Assembly (NCBI RefSeq): GCF_900187985.1
Contig: NZ_FZOA01000005.1
Location: 62,001-126,000, forward strand
DNA from: Methylobacillus rhizosphaerae
GTDB lineage: Bacteria > Pseudomonadota > Gammaproteobacteria > Burkholderiales > Methylophilaceae
DNA length: 64,000 bases
Direction of reading: 5' to 3'
Positions within the stretch are counted from its first letter, which is position 1. The number at the start of each line of letters is the position of its first letter. The translations under genes and the position numbers were made by a program. The notes beneath the pieces are model-generated. The model made no database searches. It was not told the DNA's origin and saw nothing but the letters and a program-made list of their open reading frames with translations. Below, piece by piece: positions 9,085-17,983 of the stretch.

Positions 9085-10101
9085 ATGGATAGATTCCAGG
9101 CAATGAAGGTGTTTACTACCGTCGTAGATGCCAATAGTTTTACCCGGGCAGCGGATAATCTTGGCTTGCCGCGCACCACAGTGACCACCACCATACAATC
9201 TCTGGAAGGCCTGTTGCAGGTGAGGCTGCTCAACCGAACCACACGCAGACTCAGTGTCACGCCGGATGGCGCCGCCTATTATGAACGCTGCATGCGGATT
9301 CTTGCAGAAGTGGATGAAACCGAAGCCTTGTTCCGTCATGTAACACGAGGCCCCAAAGGGCGCTTACGCATTGATGTGCCACCTTCAATCGGCCGCTTGA
9401 TCATTATTCCAAAATTGTGCGATTTTTACTCACGTTATCCAGATGTTGAATTAGTGATCGGCATGAGCGACCGTCCCGTGGACATGGTGCAGGAAGCTGT
9501 TGATTGTGTTGTAAGAGTCGGCGATCTCCAGGATTCCAGCATGGTGGCGCGCCGCATCGGTGCGTTCGAAATCGTTACCTGTGCAGCACCGCGCTATCTG
9601 GCACAGTATGGCGAACCACACACTATCGAAGACCTGGCCCAACACCATGCTGTCCATTACTTTTCCAGTCGCACCGGACGAAACATGGATTGGGATTTTG
9701 TCGTGGATGGAGAAATCACAGAAGTAAAAATGACAGGCAAAGTGGCAGTCAACGATGCAGAAGCTTATGTAGATTGTGCTTTACAAGGGTTTGGCCTGAT
9801 ACAGGCCGCGAGATTCATGGTATTGAAGCAACTCGAATCTGGAGAACTGAGCGAAGTATTAACCCAATGGCAACCCTCAGTGCAACCAATCTCAGTGGTG
9901 TACCTGCATAACCGCCATCTGTCTCCCAAAGTCAGGGCATTTGTAGACTGGATCGCTGAATTGTTTGGAAATTGTCCTTTACTGGGTGGGACCAGCAAAA
10001 ATATTCAGGATGAAGAATGCCGATTTGCCTGTCAGCAAGAACAAGGCACAACAATACGAGAGATTATCGAGCGTAACAATCAGGCGGAAGCGATTTTTTG
10101 A
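9085..10101 (+). CDS. LysR family transcriptional regulator
   Basis: A 338-residue regulator with an N-terminal winged helix-turn-helix (MDRFQAMKVFTTVVDANSFT through about residue 65) and a substrate-binding-like effector domain. GCAGGGAAAGAG precedes the ATG. It is about 35 residues longer than the usual 300 owing to a polar C-terminal tail. Divergent orientation to the MexEF-OprN-like operon suggests it controls that operon, as MexT does in Pseudomonas, although the sequence is of the general DmlR/CrgA type rather than clearly MexT. The effector is unknown. Confidence 0.9.
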   Translation: MDRFQAMKVFTTVVDANSFTRAADNLGLPRTTVTTTIQSLEGLLQVRLLNRTTRRLSVTPDGAAYYERCMRILAEVDETEALFRHVTRGPKGRLRIDVPPSIGRLIIIPKLCDFYSRYPDVELVIGMSDRPVDMVQEAVDCVVRVGDLQDSSMVARRIGAFEIVTCAAPRYLAQYGEPHTIEDLAQHHAVHYFSSRTGRNMDWDFVVDGEITEVKMTGKVAVNDAEAYVDCALQGFGLIQAARFMVLKQLESGELSEVLTQWQPSVQPISVVYLHNRHLSPKVRAFVDWIAELFGNCPLLGGTSKNIQDEECRFACQQEQGTTIREIIERNNQAEAIF

Positions 10102-10690
10102 TTTACTTTCAATAGCTTGAAAATAAATTGCGTTAAACACTAAGGTATAGGCAACAAGAAAAAAATCTCTCGTACAGAACATAATTTTTATCATGGGACA
10201 AAGATTGGGAAAATCTGCAGGCGATTCGAAAACAGCCCAAACCTCTGCTACTTGAAATTTATAAAACTTCGCATAATGTATATTATGTTAAATTATGGAT
10301 CAATAATTACGCTTCGATCGGTAGACGAACTCAAAGCTCATTTGCCTGACTGGCCTATCCATCAACTCCAAGCATATGCCTGCTACTAACTCAAGTTGCA
10401 TCAATCAATCTCTGATCTATATTAAGCGCCGCTAGTCGGAGCTTGTTTTAGAGCCTATTCCGTCAATAATTCTCCTTCTAAGCAGCCTCGTACCTAAGGC
10501 TGCGCAATAGCTTCCGGCACTTGTCAGTACGCCGTATTCAGAATCAGCCAAGCAAACTATATTGCAATTGAGAAGTATATAAATGTTTTCGTAAAAACAA
10601 GTGGCATGAGCGTGGCTGATATTTCCATTTTCAGCGGGTGCGACATTATGTCACGTATGTCTCGTGTGGTTCCTGAGGCATAAATTTCTC
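10102..10690. other. Gene-free AT-rich stretch
   Basis: About 590 bp without a gene I can support. A short dyad CATAAT-GTAT-ATTATG lies at 10274-10289. A roughly 60-codon open frame runs from about 10489 to 10680 on the plus strand, with no ribosome site and no recognised similarity. No insertion sequence ends or RNA gene were recognised. Confidence 0.5.
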
Positions 10691-10692
10691 GA

Positions 10693-10743
10693 AAAGCCAT
10701 TATTTGCAACACTGTTGCAAATAATGGCTTTGTTGATGATAAT
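10693..10743 (+). promoter_or_regulatory. Sigma-70 promoter with an overlapping 18-bp perfect palindromic operator
   Basis: Two perfect 18-base arms, AAAGCCATTATTTGCAAC (10693-10710) and its reverse complement (10714-10731), are separated by ACT. The right arm contains TTGCAA (10715-10720), a good -35 box, and GATAAT (10738-10743) follows after exactly 17 bp as -10. A repressor on the dyad would therefore block the promoter of the downstream ABC/TonB operon. The core TTGCAAC-ACT-GTTGCAA has the size of Fur-superfamily (for example Zur) operators, but I cannot assign the regulator. As RNA it could form a hairpin, but there is no T run. Confidence 0.65.
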
Positions 10744-10817
10744 GCTGCAGGTTGGGTGGGTGACCATTTGCATCTGCCATCATCAATACTCGCCCACAAG
10801 ATGGGCTTAGGGAAAAC

Positions 10818-11522
10818 ATGTTAAAAACTATACAACTCGATAAACATTTTGGCTCGCACCAGGCCCTGAAGGCCATCAGCATTGATGTTAAACCCGGTGA
10901 AATTTATTGTCTGCTAGGAGCCAATGGTGCAGGCAAGACCACTCTGATCAATTTGTTCCTGAATTTTCTGCAGCCGACTGGTGGCCAGGTACTGGTCAAT
11001 GGTCGTGATGTGCAGCAGTACCCATTGGAGAGTAAGCGCGACATTGCTTATATCCCGGAGCTGGTCATGCTGTATGGCGTGCTATCCGGTCTGGAGAACC
11101 TGGAATATTTTGCTGCGCTTGCTACTGGAGAAAAATTACCGCGTGACAAACTGCTTTCACTGTTACAAGGTGCAGGCCTGGATGCCACTGCAGCCGATCG
11201 TCGTGTTTCGACGTATTCCAAAGGGATGCGGCAAAAAGTGGGCATTGCCATTGCCATGGCAAAAAATGCCAAAGCGTTGTTGTTGGATGAACCCACTTCC
11301 GGCTTGGATCCCAAGGCCGCTAACGAATTCTCCCAACTCCTGACCAAGGCCAAGGATAGCGGCGTGGCAGTGCTGACGACTACTCATGACTTGTTTCATG
11401 CCAAGCAAACCGGCACCCGCATCGGTATCATGCGCCGGGGTGAGCTGCTGACAGAGCTGAATAGTGCTGATGTCAGCCATAGCGAGCTCGAATCGCTCTA
11501 CCTCCAGTACATGGAGGCATAA
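10818..11522 (+). CDS. ABC transporter ATP-binding protein
   Basis: A 234-residue ATPase with Walker A GANGAGKTT (residues 34-42), signature YSKGMRQ near 133-139 and Walker B LLLDEP near 154-159. It is of the ABC-2 type (NatA/CcmA-like) that pairs with large permeases. It begins a four-gene operon: the next permease starts 2 bp after its stop. Together with the two permeases it would form an exporter or an envelope-function complex; the TonB receptor at the end of the operon points to metal or siderophore handling. Confidence 0.92.
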   Translation: MLKTIQLDKHFGSHQALKAISIDVKPGEIYCLLGANGAGKTTLINLFLNFLQPTGGQVLVNGRDVQQYPLESKRDIAYIPELVMLYGVLSGLENLEYFAALATGEKLPRDKLLSLLQGAGLDATAADRRVSTYSKGMRQKVGIAIAMAKNAKALLLDEPTSGLDPKAANEFSQLLTKAKDSGVAVLTTTHDLFHAKQTGTRIGIMRRGELLTELNSADVSHSELESLYLQYMEA

Positions 11523-11524
11523 GC

Positions 11525-12919
11525 ATGTTGAGCCTGATTGCACGCCGTGAATTCACGGAGTTTTGTCGCGATGGCCGCCTGTTCTGGACAGGCGGCATCA
11601 TTCTGCTTTTGTTGCTCACTGCCTTGGCGGTGAACTGGCAACATCAACGCACGGCGGATGCAGAGCGACTCGCTGCGCAGACACTGGATTATGACGATTG
11701 GGTCAACCAGGAGGCACGCCATCCACATGATGCCGCCCATCAAGGAATGCATGTATTCAAACCACAATCGGCATTATCCATGCTTGATCCGGGTATCGTG
11801 CCTTACGTGGGCTCCACGCTCTGGTTGCAGGCGCACCGCCAGAGCGAGGTCAAGTTTCGCCCAGCACAGGATGCCACCGGGCTGCAGCGTTTTGGCAACC
11901 TCTCCCCTGCCTGGGTGATCCAGATGCTGGGGCCTTTGCTGGTGATCATCCTTGGTTTCAACGCCTTTGCAGGCGAGAGAGAGCAAGGCACCCTCCGGCA
12001 AACGCTTAGCCTGGGTATCTCACCGTATCAATTGTTGTGGGGCAAGGCGCTGGCACTGGCGATTGGCCTTGGGTTGTTATTGCTGCCAACCCTGTTGTTC
12101 GCCATGGGGATGATAGTCTTCACCATGTCAGGCAATGCCATGGTGGATGCCTTGTGGCGCACCTTATGGCTGGGCCTGGGATATAGCGTATATCTGGGAA
12201 TTGCTATTTTTGTCGTGCTGGCGGTGTCTGCCAAAACGGCAACGTCAAGAATGGCGCTCGCCATCCTGCTTGGCGTATGGATTGTCACGACCATGATTGC
12301 ACCTCGTGCCATTTCGGATGCCTCACGCATTTGGCATCCTAACCCGACACGCTATGAATTCACTGCCAGCCTGGACAATGACCTGGGGAATGAAACCAGG
12401 AAGGCCTGGATGGAAAACTTCGGCAGCGATCAACGTTGGGGCAGCGAAGTCGGTATCGACCAATGGGGCAAGGCGCTGGAAGTGGACGACAAGGCTGGCT
12501 ACAAGGCACTGGATCATCAGTTCCACAAGCTTTGGGATACCTTTGACTCGCAACAGCGTGTGCAGGAGTGGGCGGGATTCGTTGTTCCCCTGCTTGCCAT
12601 CCGCTCGTTTTCCATGGGAGTCGCGGGCACCGATTTTGCCAACCATCGCGACTTCTCCGTAGCCGCAGAAAACCACAGGCGCATCATGCAGGATAAGGTC
12701 AGCCACGACCTGGTCGAGCATGCCGATGGTCATGGAGACCATCATTTCGACTACAAGTCCACGCGCGAATTCTGGGCGACTTTTCCCAAGTTTACCTATG
12801 CCCTGCCCGATCGCAAGTTTGCCCTGGCACATAACACTCTAAGCCTGGCGATTCTTGTCATCGTATTACTGGCAGCGATGGTATTGGCCCATCGTGCCGT
12901 TATGCCACGCAAAGCCTGA
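11525..12919 (+). CDS. ABC-2 type permease with large periplasmic domain and His-rich loop (DUF3526-like)
   Basis: A 464-residue permease with one N-terminal transmembrane helix, a periplasmic stretch of about 120 residues, a block of five or six helices (about residues 135-270), a second periplasmic domain and a final helix before the C-terminus. This architecture is that of DUF3526-containing ABC-2 permeases. The second periplasmic domain contains VEHADGHGDHHFD (about residues 397-409), a His/Asp cluster well suited to bind a transition metal. It lies between the ATPase and a second permease of the same type. Confidence 0.85.
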   Translation: MLSLIARREFTEFCRDGRLFWTGGIILLLLLTALAVNWQHQRTADAERLAAQTLDYDDWVNQEARHPHDAAHQGMHVFKPQSALSMLDPGIVPYVGSTLWLQAHRQSEVKFRPAQDATGLQRFGNLSPAWVIQMLGPLLVIILGFNAFAGEREQGTLRQTLSLGISPYQLLWGKALALAIGLGLLLLPTLLFAMGMIVFTMSGNAMVDALWRTLWLGLGYSVYLGIAIFVVLAVSAKTATSRMALAILLGVWIVTTMIAPRAISDASRIWHPNPTRYEFTASLDNDLGNETRKAWMENFGSDQRWGSEVGIDQWGKALEVDDKAGYKALDHQFHKLWDTFDSQQRVQEWAGFVVPLLAIRSFSMGVAGTDFANHRDFSVAAENHRRIMQDKVSHDLVEHADGHGDHHFDYKSTREFWATFPKFTYALPDRKFALAHNTLSLAILVIVLLAAMVLAHRAVMPRKA

Positions 12920-12930
12920 AAGGAATCACA

Positions 12931-14382
12931 ATGAAAAGCGCATTGTTTGGCAAAGTTTTCCTGCATGAACTCAGAGTCCTGATCGCCGACCGTACATTGC
13001 TGTTGGTTGGCAGCCTATTAGTCGCCCTCGTGCTGTATGGTTTCTATAACGGTTACCAGGAAACCTTGCAGCGTGAGCATGCTGCACAGGAACTGGCAAA
13101 GAAGCAGGCAGACAAGCATGCCGAGAATATAACGACACTGCGGGCCTTGCTTGGCGGCGAGCAAAAGCCAGATCCATTCGCCAACCCGTTCGATCCTGCT
13201 TCAGTGGGCGGTGGGATGGAAATGCGGTATGCCACCTTGCCAACCCTGGCACTGTCACCCCTGGCTTTCGGCCAGTCAGACATGCTGCCCAACTATTACA
13301 AGGTGACCGACCGCAGCAAAGCCAGCTTTATGTATGACACTGAAATCGAAAATCCCTGGAACCTGCTCAGTGGTCATTTCGATATTACCTTTGTGCTGGT
13401 CTACCTGTTCCCGCTGATCATTTTTGCACTGAGCTACAACCTGCTGACTGTCGAACGCGAACAAGGCACGCTACGCATGCTGCTGTCGCAGCCGCTCAGC
13501 CTGGCCATCCTGGTGGCAGGCAAACTATTGGTGCGTGCGCTGCCTGTGCTGCTCATCATGGCGGTATTGCCTTTGCTCCTGCTCGGAGTCCTGCGCCCGC
13601 AACTGTTTCAGGCTGACCAACTGCCTGCCGTATTAGGCTGGCTAGGCCTGGTGCTGGCTTATGGCGGATTCTGGTTTGCACTGGCTTTGCTGGTCAATAT
13701 CATCGGACGCAGTTCCGCTACCAATGCTCTGGCACTTATGGCAGCCTGGGTACTGTTCGTCCTGGTTATCCCGGTAGTGCTGAACATCGTGGTCGGCCTG
13801 CTCAGCCCAGCACCTTCCCGAATTGAACTGGCGACCAAGACCCGCTTGATCACGATTGAAGGTCTCAACCGTTATCACGACAAACTCAGCAGTGATTACA
13901 GGTTCACGCAAGATCCAGAAGTGTTATTGCCCAGGGATGGAAAAATCGAGGTCGCCCCGCGCAGGCAGGCACAATTCCTCATTCAGCGCGATGTGGATAA
14001 AGAAATCCAGCGTGTACTCAATGAATTCAGCACGCAACTTGCTGTGCAACAAATGCTGGTTGAACGGTTCGGGTGGATTTCGCCTGCCATTGTCACTTAC
14101 GAAGGTATGGCGGCTATCGCTGGCAATGGCGCCGCACGCTACTTGGAATTCCAGCAGCAGGTTGACCGGTTTCATGAACGCTGGAAAGAGTATTTCGAAC
14201 CCAGGCTGCTGAACAGCATTGCCATGACTGAGCAGGATTATGCCGAAATGCCGCACTTTGAGTGGGCTGAAGTGCCAGTACAGGTATCGGGCATCCTGAA
14301 AAGATTGTTACTGCTCGTCATTCCCGCCTTGATCGTCATCGCGTTTGCCATCAGGCGGATGCGTCGTTTCTCGGTAGTGTAG
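12931..14382 (+). CDS. ABC-2 type permease (DUF3526-like), second subunit
   Basis: A 483-residue permease built like its neighbour: N-terminal helix (about residues 20-40), periplasmic region, a helix block (about 145-300), a second periplasmic region and a last helix near 450-475. AAAGGAAT precedes the start. The two permeases probably form a heterodimer served by the upstream ATPase. It lacks the His-rich loop of the first permease. Its stop codon abuts the TonB receptor gene, so all four genes are likely on one transcript. Confidence 0.85.
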   Translation: MKSALFGKVFLHELRVLIADRTLLLVGSLLVALVLYGFYNGYQETLQREHAAQELAKKQADKHAENITTLRALLGGEQKPDPFANPFDPASVGGGMEMRYATLPTLALSPLAFGQSDMLPNYYKVTDRSKASFMYDTEIENPWNLLSGHFDITFVLVYLFPLIIFALSYNLLTVEREQGTLRMLLSQPLSLAILVAGKLLVRALPVLLIMAVLPLLLLGVLRPQLFQADQLPAVLGWLGLVLAYGGFWFALALLVNIIGRSSATNALALMAAWVLFVLVIPVVLNIVVGLLSPAPSRIELATKTRLITIEGLNRYHDKLSSDYRFTQDPEVLLPRDGKIEVAPRRQAQFLIQRDVDKEIQRVLNEFSTQLAVQQMLVERFGWISPAIVTYEGMAAIAGNGAARYLEFQQQVDRFHERWKEYFEPRLLNSIAMTEQDYAEMPHFEWAEVPVQVSGILKRLLLLVIPALIVIAFAIRRMRRFSVV

Positions 14383-16577
14383 TGATTCAAACTAAATCAA
14401 TGTCCAGGGAGGACATGTTGCTTAACCATTTTGTCATGAATCCAGAAAATAACTGGAAACTAAAATCAGGTCATATCGCAGTGACAGCTTCTATCGTGCT
14501 GATGAGTACGCCTTTGGCTTATGCTGATGCGGAAACACTGCCAGAGGTCACAGTGGCATCTAAAAAGGACACCCGCATCACGCCGCTTGATATGCCTTCC
14601 AGTACTGCGTCCCGGTTGGGAGTTACCTTGCAGGAAATTCCCGCCAGCGTGGAAGTCATTACCAAGGATGCCATGCAGGAGCGTGGTGATCGCACGGTCA
14701 CGGAAGCTGTGGCAAAAGCGGCAGGCTTCACCACCGCGGTGACACCCGGCACGCCCGGTATGATCTCAACACGGGGATTTACCAACAATGCTGTGGCCTG
14801 GCTCTACAACGGCGTACGTGTCCCCGGTGGTTCAGGTATGTCTGCCCGTGTGATCGATATTGCCAACTTCGATCGTATTGAAATCATCAAGGGGCCGGCC
14901 GGTGTACTGCACGGTGAAGGTTCAGTCGGTGGAGCCATCAACCTGATTTCGCGTGAGCCCAGCTTTAATAAACAATCTCTGGATATTGACTACACATTCT
15001 CCAGTTTTGATTCCCATCGCCTGCATGTTGGTACCGGTGGCGCCATCAATGATGATGTGGCAGCCTACCGCGTCGATTACAGTGGCAGCCGCTTCGGTAC
15101 CAATGTCGACAAGGAACGAGGTAGCCTGGATCGGTTTACCGGCTCTGTCCTGTTCAAACTCAGTGACACAACCAGGCTCACTCTGGAACTCGATAAACTC
15201 TACGACAATACCGATAACATCTACTTCGGCACCCCTCTGGTCGATGGCAAGCTCAAACGCTCTCTGCGTAAAGTCAACTACAACGATATCAGCGGCAACC
15301 GCTACGAGTCCGACACGCTCTGGGTGCGTGCCAACCTGGAGTGGACACCGAATGAACAGTGGGAAGTACGCAACCAGCTCTACTATTACGACTCCTACCG
15401 CGACTGGCGCAACGTCGAGGCATATGCCTATAACGCCAACAACACCGTCACCCGCTCCTCCTGGGGTGATCTTGATCATGACCATCAACTACTGGGCAAC
15501 CGTTTCGAAGTACTGCATAAGGGCCAGATTGCCGGACTGGAGAACCGCTTTATGATCGGTGCTGACATCAACCGCACCGATTTCAAGAACAAGCGCAATG
15601 GTTTCCCCGGTTCGCAGATCATAAACCCTTACGACCCGCAGGACAGCAGCTTTGACACCGGCTCAGGCGGCGTCTACAAAGGCACAGACATCCGCAATGT
15701 CAGCATTAACCAATGGTCACTTTTCATGGATGACCAGCTTGCGCTGACCAGGCAACTGAAACTGGTACTGGGGTTGCGTTATGACCAGTTCGATACACAC
15801 TGGAAATACACCACAACCTCCGTCGCCAGGGAATCCAACAAGTACGAGTTTGTTTCCTTCCGCGCTGGCGCGGTATATGACATTACCCCGACACTGACAA
15901 CCTATGCCTCTTTCGGTAGTGCGGTCGAACCGGGCGGCACAATCTTATTGTTGAATCGTGATCAAAGCCAGTTGGACCTGACCACGGCAAGGCAAGCGGA
16001 AGTTGGCATCAAGCATGCTTTCTGGGGTGGAAAAGGAGAATGGACGGCAGCTATTTATGAAATCACCAAAAAAAATGTGTTTGTTTCCGACCCCAACAAT
16101 TCAGCCAATCGCCTGCCCATAGGGCAACAATCCTCCAGAGGCATAGAACTTAGTTTAGGGCTGCGCCCGACAACGCAATGGCAACTGGATGCCAATATTG
16201 CAGCCACACGAGCGCGGTATGATGAATATAGTACAGGCGTGCCACCTGTGGATTTCGGCGGCAACCAACCGCCCTTCGTGCCAGATTATGTTGCCAACCT
16301 GGGTATTCGCTACCTGCCCAGCAGTGACTGGAGCATTGGCTCCTGGATTCGGCACGTCGACAAGACCTATGCCAATGATGCTAATACCGTCAAATTGCCT
16401 GCATATACGACAATCGACCTGTCGGCAGACTATAAAATCAACAAAATGGTCAACCTGAGCTTCCGCATACGCAATCTCACTGACGAATTATATGCTACCT
16501 ATGGCTCGACCAATGGGCGCCAGGCAATCATTGCAGCTCCTCGCACCTTTGAGGTTTCAGTGAATATGAAGTTCTGA
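14382..16577 (+). CDS. TonB-dependent receptor, siderophore type
   Basis: An outer membrane receptor of up to 731 residues with signal peptide (cleavage after PLAYA), TonB box region (LPEVTVAS), plug domain (about residues 70-180) and a beta-barrel ending with EVSVNMKF, a typical C-terminal phenylalanine. No STN domain is present, so it is not a signalling receptor. The start is uncertain: GTG 14382, ATG 14400, ATG 14415 and TTG 14418 are in frame; AGGGAGG at 14406-14412 best serves TTG 14418 or ATG 14415. It resembles ferric-siderophore receptors (FhuE/FoxA type); the operon with a His-rich ABC permease and a palindromic operator leaves another metal possible. Confidence 0.93.
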   Translation: MIQTKSMSREDMLLNHFVMNPENNWKLKSGHIAVTASIVLMSTPLAYADAETLPEVTVASKKDTRITPLDMPSSTASRLGVTLQEIPASVEVITKDAMQERGDRTVTEAVAKAAGFTTAVTPGTPGMISTRGFTNNAVAWLYNGVRVPGGSGMSARVIDIANFDRIEIIKGPAGVLHGEGSVGGAINLISREPSFNKQSLDIDYTFSSFDSHRLHVGTGGAINDDVAAYRVDYSGSRFGTNVDKERGSLDRFTGSVLFKLSDTTRLTLELDKLYDNTDNIYFGTPLVDGKLKRSLRKVNYNDISGNRYESDTLWVRANLEWTPNEQWEVRNQLYYYDSYRDWRNVEAYAYNANNTVTRSSWGDLDHDHQLLGNRFEVLHKGQIAGLENRFMIGADINRTDFKNKRNGFPGSQIINPYDPQDSSFDTGSGGVYKGTDIRNVSINQWSLFMDDQLALTRQLKLVLGLRYDQFDTHWKYTTTSVARESNKYEFVSFRAGAVYDITPTLTTYASFGSAVEPGGTILLLNRDQSQLDLTTARQAEVGIKHAFWGGKGEWTAAIYEITKKNVFVSDPNNSANRLPIGQQSSRGIELSLGLRPTTQWQLDANIAATRARYDEYSTGVPPVDFGGNQPPFVPDYVANLGIRYLPSSDWSIGSWIRHVDKTYANDANTVKLPAYTTIDLSADYKINKMVNLSFRIRNLTDELYATYGSTNGRQAIIAAPRTFEVSVNMKF

Positions 16578-16633
16578 TATTCGTCCAAGCGCCCACTGCA
16601 GTCTGTTCATCCGCAGGCTGCAGCGGCTTACCA

Positions 16634-17215
16634 TCAATACATATTTGACAAGTCATCAATCGCATCAATCACCATGCCGGTGCCGATGGCAATTAACAGA
16701 ATATCGGCGGCAACCCTGACATAGCGATACCCCGCAGGAGGTGGATCCAGTCGGCCAATAATCACAGATGGAAGGTCGTAATAAATGACATCTCGCGGCA
16801 ATGGATAGCCTATTCTCCATTTCTTTGCCTGCCCTGGCGGCATACAGCCATTGTTCTTTTTTGCCAGTCCAGGAGGACAGTGACCGGTCTTGAACTGATC
16901 ACGGTAATAATCATGGATCACTACGCGCTGATCATTGGAAAAGCGGATATCGACATTGCCATGTCGTTCCACACCTTCACGCTCGCGCGCACCATAATCT
17001 TTACCTTGGTAATCACGGTTTTTATTCTTGCCCTGCCCTTGCCCTTGATTACCTTTTCCAGCTCCATGACCATTGTTCGCATTGCCATGGCCGTTGCCGT
17101 TGCCATGATTATCAGGTGGTGCAGCCCATACGGATATCGATGCAAATGTCGTGGCAGCCAATAAGGCCATTACTGCCATAGACAGCTTGCCACGTTGTCG
17201 TAATGTTGAACTCAT
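16634..17215 (-). CDS. RcnB/CigR-like periplasmic protein
   Basis: A 193-residue exported protein. The start at 17215 is chosen because AAGGAGA lies just upstream; a longer reading to 17272 has no such site. After the signal peptide (ending near VWAA) comes a His/Asn/Gly-rich, low-complexity segment, then the conserved block CPPGLAKKNNGCMPPGQAKKW-x-IGYPLP and two hydrophobic stretches. The CPPGL...PPGQAKKW pattern is that of the RcnB family, linked in enterobacteria to nickel/cobalt homeostasis and in Salmonella (CigR) to virulence modulation. The Gly/His-rich linker may bind metal. Role here unknown. Confidence 0.75.
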   Translation of the reverse strand: MSSTLRQRGKLSMAVMALLAATTFASISVWAAPPDNHGNGNGHGNANNGHGAGKGNQGQGQGKNKNRDYQGKDYGAREREGVERHGNVDIRFSNDQRVVIHDYYRDQFKTGHCPPGLAKKNNGCMPPGQAKKWRIGYPLPRDVIYYDLPSVIIGRLDPPPAGYRYVRVAADILLIAIGTGMVIDAIDDLSNMY

Positions 17216-17427
17216 CTTATTTCTCCTTGTTTTCTGCTGATGACTACAAGCCAGGCATGCAACCCGGCGCATGCAGCGATACGCTCAACGCTATATTCAA
17301 GATGGAGTGAGCGATGCCATTATGGCATGACTTTCAGAGGCCATGGCTGAGAATTACCTAAAATTACATACGTCAAAAAAGGAGCTTTTTACGCTCAGGT
17401 AGGGTTCATGGCCGGTCAGACATCTAG

Positions 17428-17643
17428 CTGGATCTGATGCCGTTGATTTTTCGCCAGACGACTATTCGTGGCATTGCTGTTGCACCACGCTCCTCATTCG
17501 ACTGCATGAACCCCTTCTTCTTCAATCAACATAATATAAAACCAGTCATTGAGCAGATTTATAGTTTCAATGAGGCTGTGGAAACGTTCAAACATCTTTC
17601 TCGTGGTGCATTCGGTAAGATCGTCATCAAGATTGGTGATTAG
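17428..17643 (+). pseudogene. C-terminal remnant of a zinc-type alcohol dehydrogenase/quinone reductase
   Basis: About 70 codons encode TTIRGIAVAPRSSFDCMN, a middle segment and EAVETFKHLSRGAFGKIVIKI, matching only the last fifth of medium-chain NAD(P)-dependent alcohol dehydrogenases. The frame opens after a stop at 17425, and the cofactor and zinc domains are absent. No ribosome site is seen. It is most simply a deletion remnant. Confidence 0.75.
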
Positions 17644-17704
17644 GCAGAAAAGGCAGGAACTTGCAGGATGACTGAGTGAGCGGAAAAACTCATCGCCGTG
17701 GCAG

Positions 17705-17749
17705 GAAATAAAAAAGCTCGCTATCAACACAATGGTTAATAGCGAGCTT
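17705..17749 (-). terminator. Terminator of tRNA-Asn
   Basis: An 11-bp stem AAGCTCGCTAT/ATAGCGAGCTT with a 14-base loop sits directly downstream of the tRNA on the minus strand and is followed there by TTTTTTATTT. Confidence 0.85.
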
Positions 17750-17755
17750 CCAGTT

Positions 17756-17831
17756 TGGCTCCCCGACCTGGGCTCGAACCAGGGACACACGGATTAACAG
17801 TCCGTTGCTCTACCGACTGAGCTATCAGGGA
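17756..17831 (-). tRNA. tRNA-Asn (GTT)
   Basis: A complete 76-base cloverleaf on the minus strand. The acceptor stem pairs TCCCTGA with TCGGGGA with one G-T pair, the anticodon loop is CTGTTAA with anticodon GTT, the T loop has GGTTCGAGCC and the 3' CCA is encoded. A rho-independent terminator follows at once. Confidence 0.97.
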
Positions 17832-17983
17832 ATCGATAGGGCCGCAATTATGCCATAACGCTAACAAAATGCCAGCACTTTTTTACACAGCCTGACAACC
17901 ATCCTAACGGAACAATTACCGCTCGTCCCAGTGAGTGTTATATGGCATATTGCCCACTCCCGGTTTTCCCCTGATGTCCAGTC

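Noticed and set aside
10440-10560. Possible insertion sequence end or riboswitch upstream of the ABC/TonB operon
   Set aside because: No terminal inverted repeats, target duplication or cobalamin-box consensus could be found.
10489-10680. Open frame of about 60 codons before the palindrome
   Set aside because: No start codon with ribosome site and no recognisable similarity.
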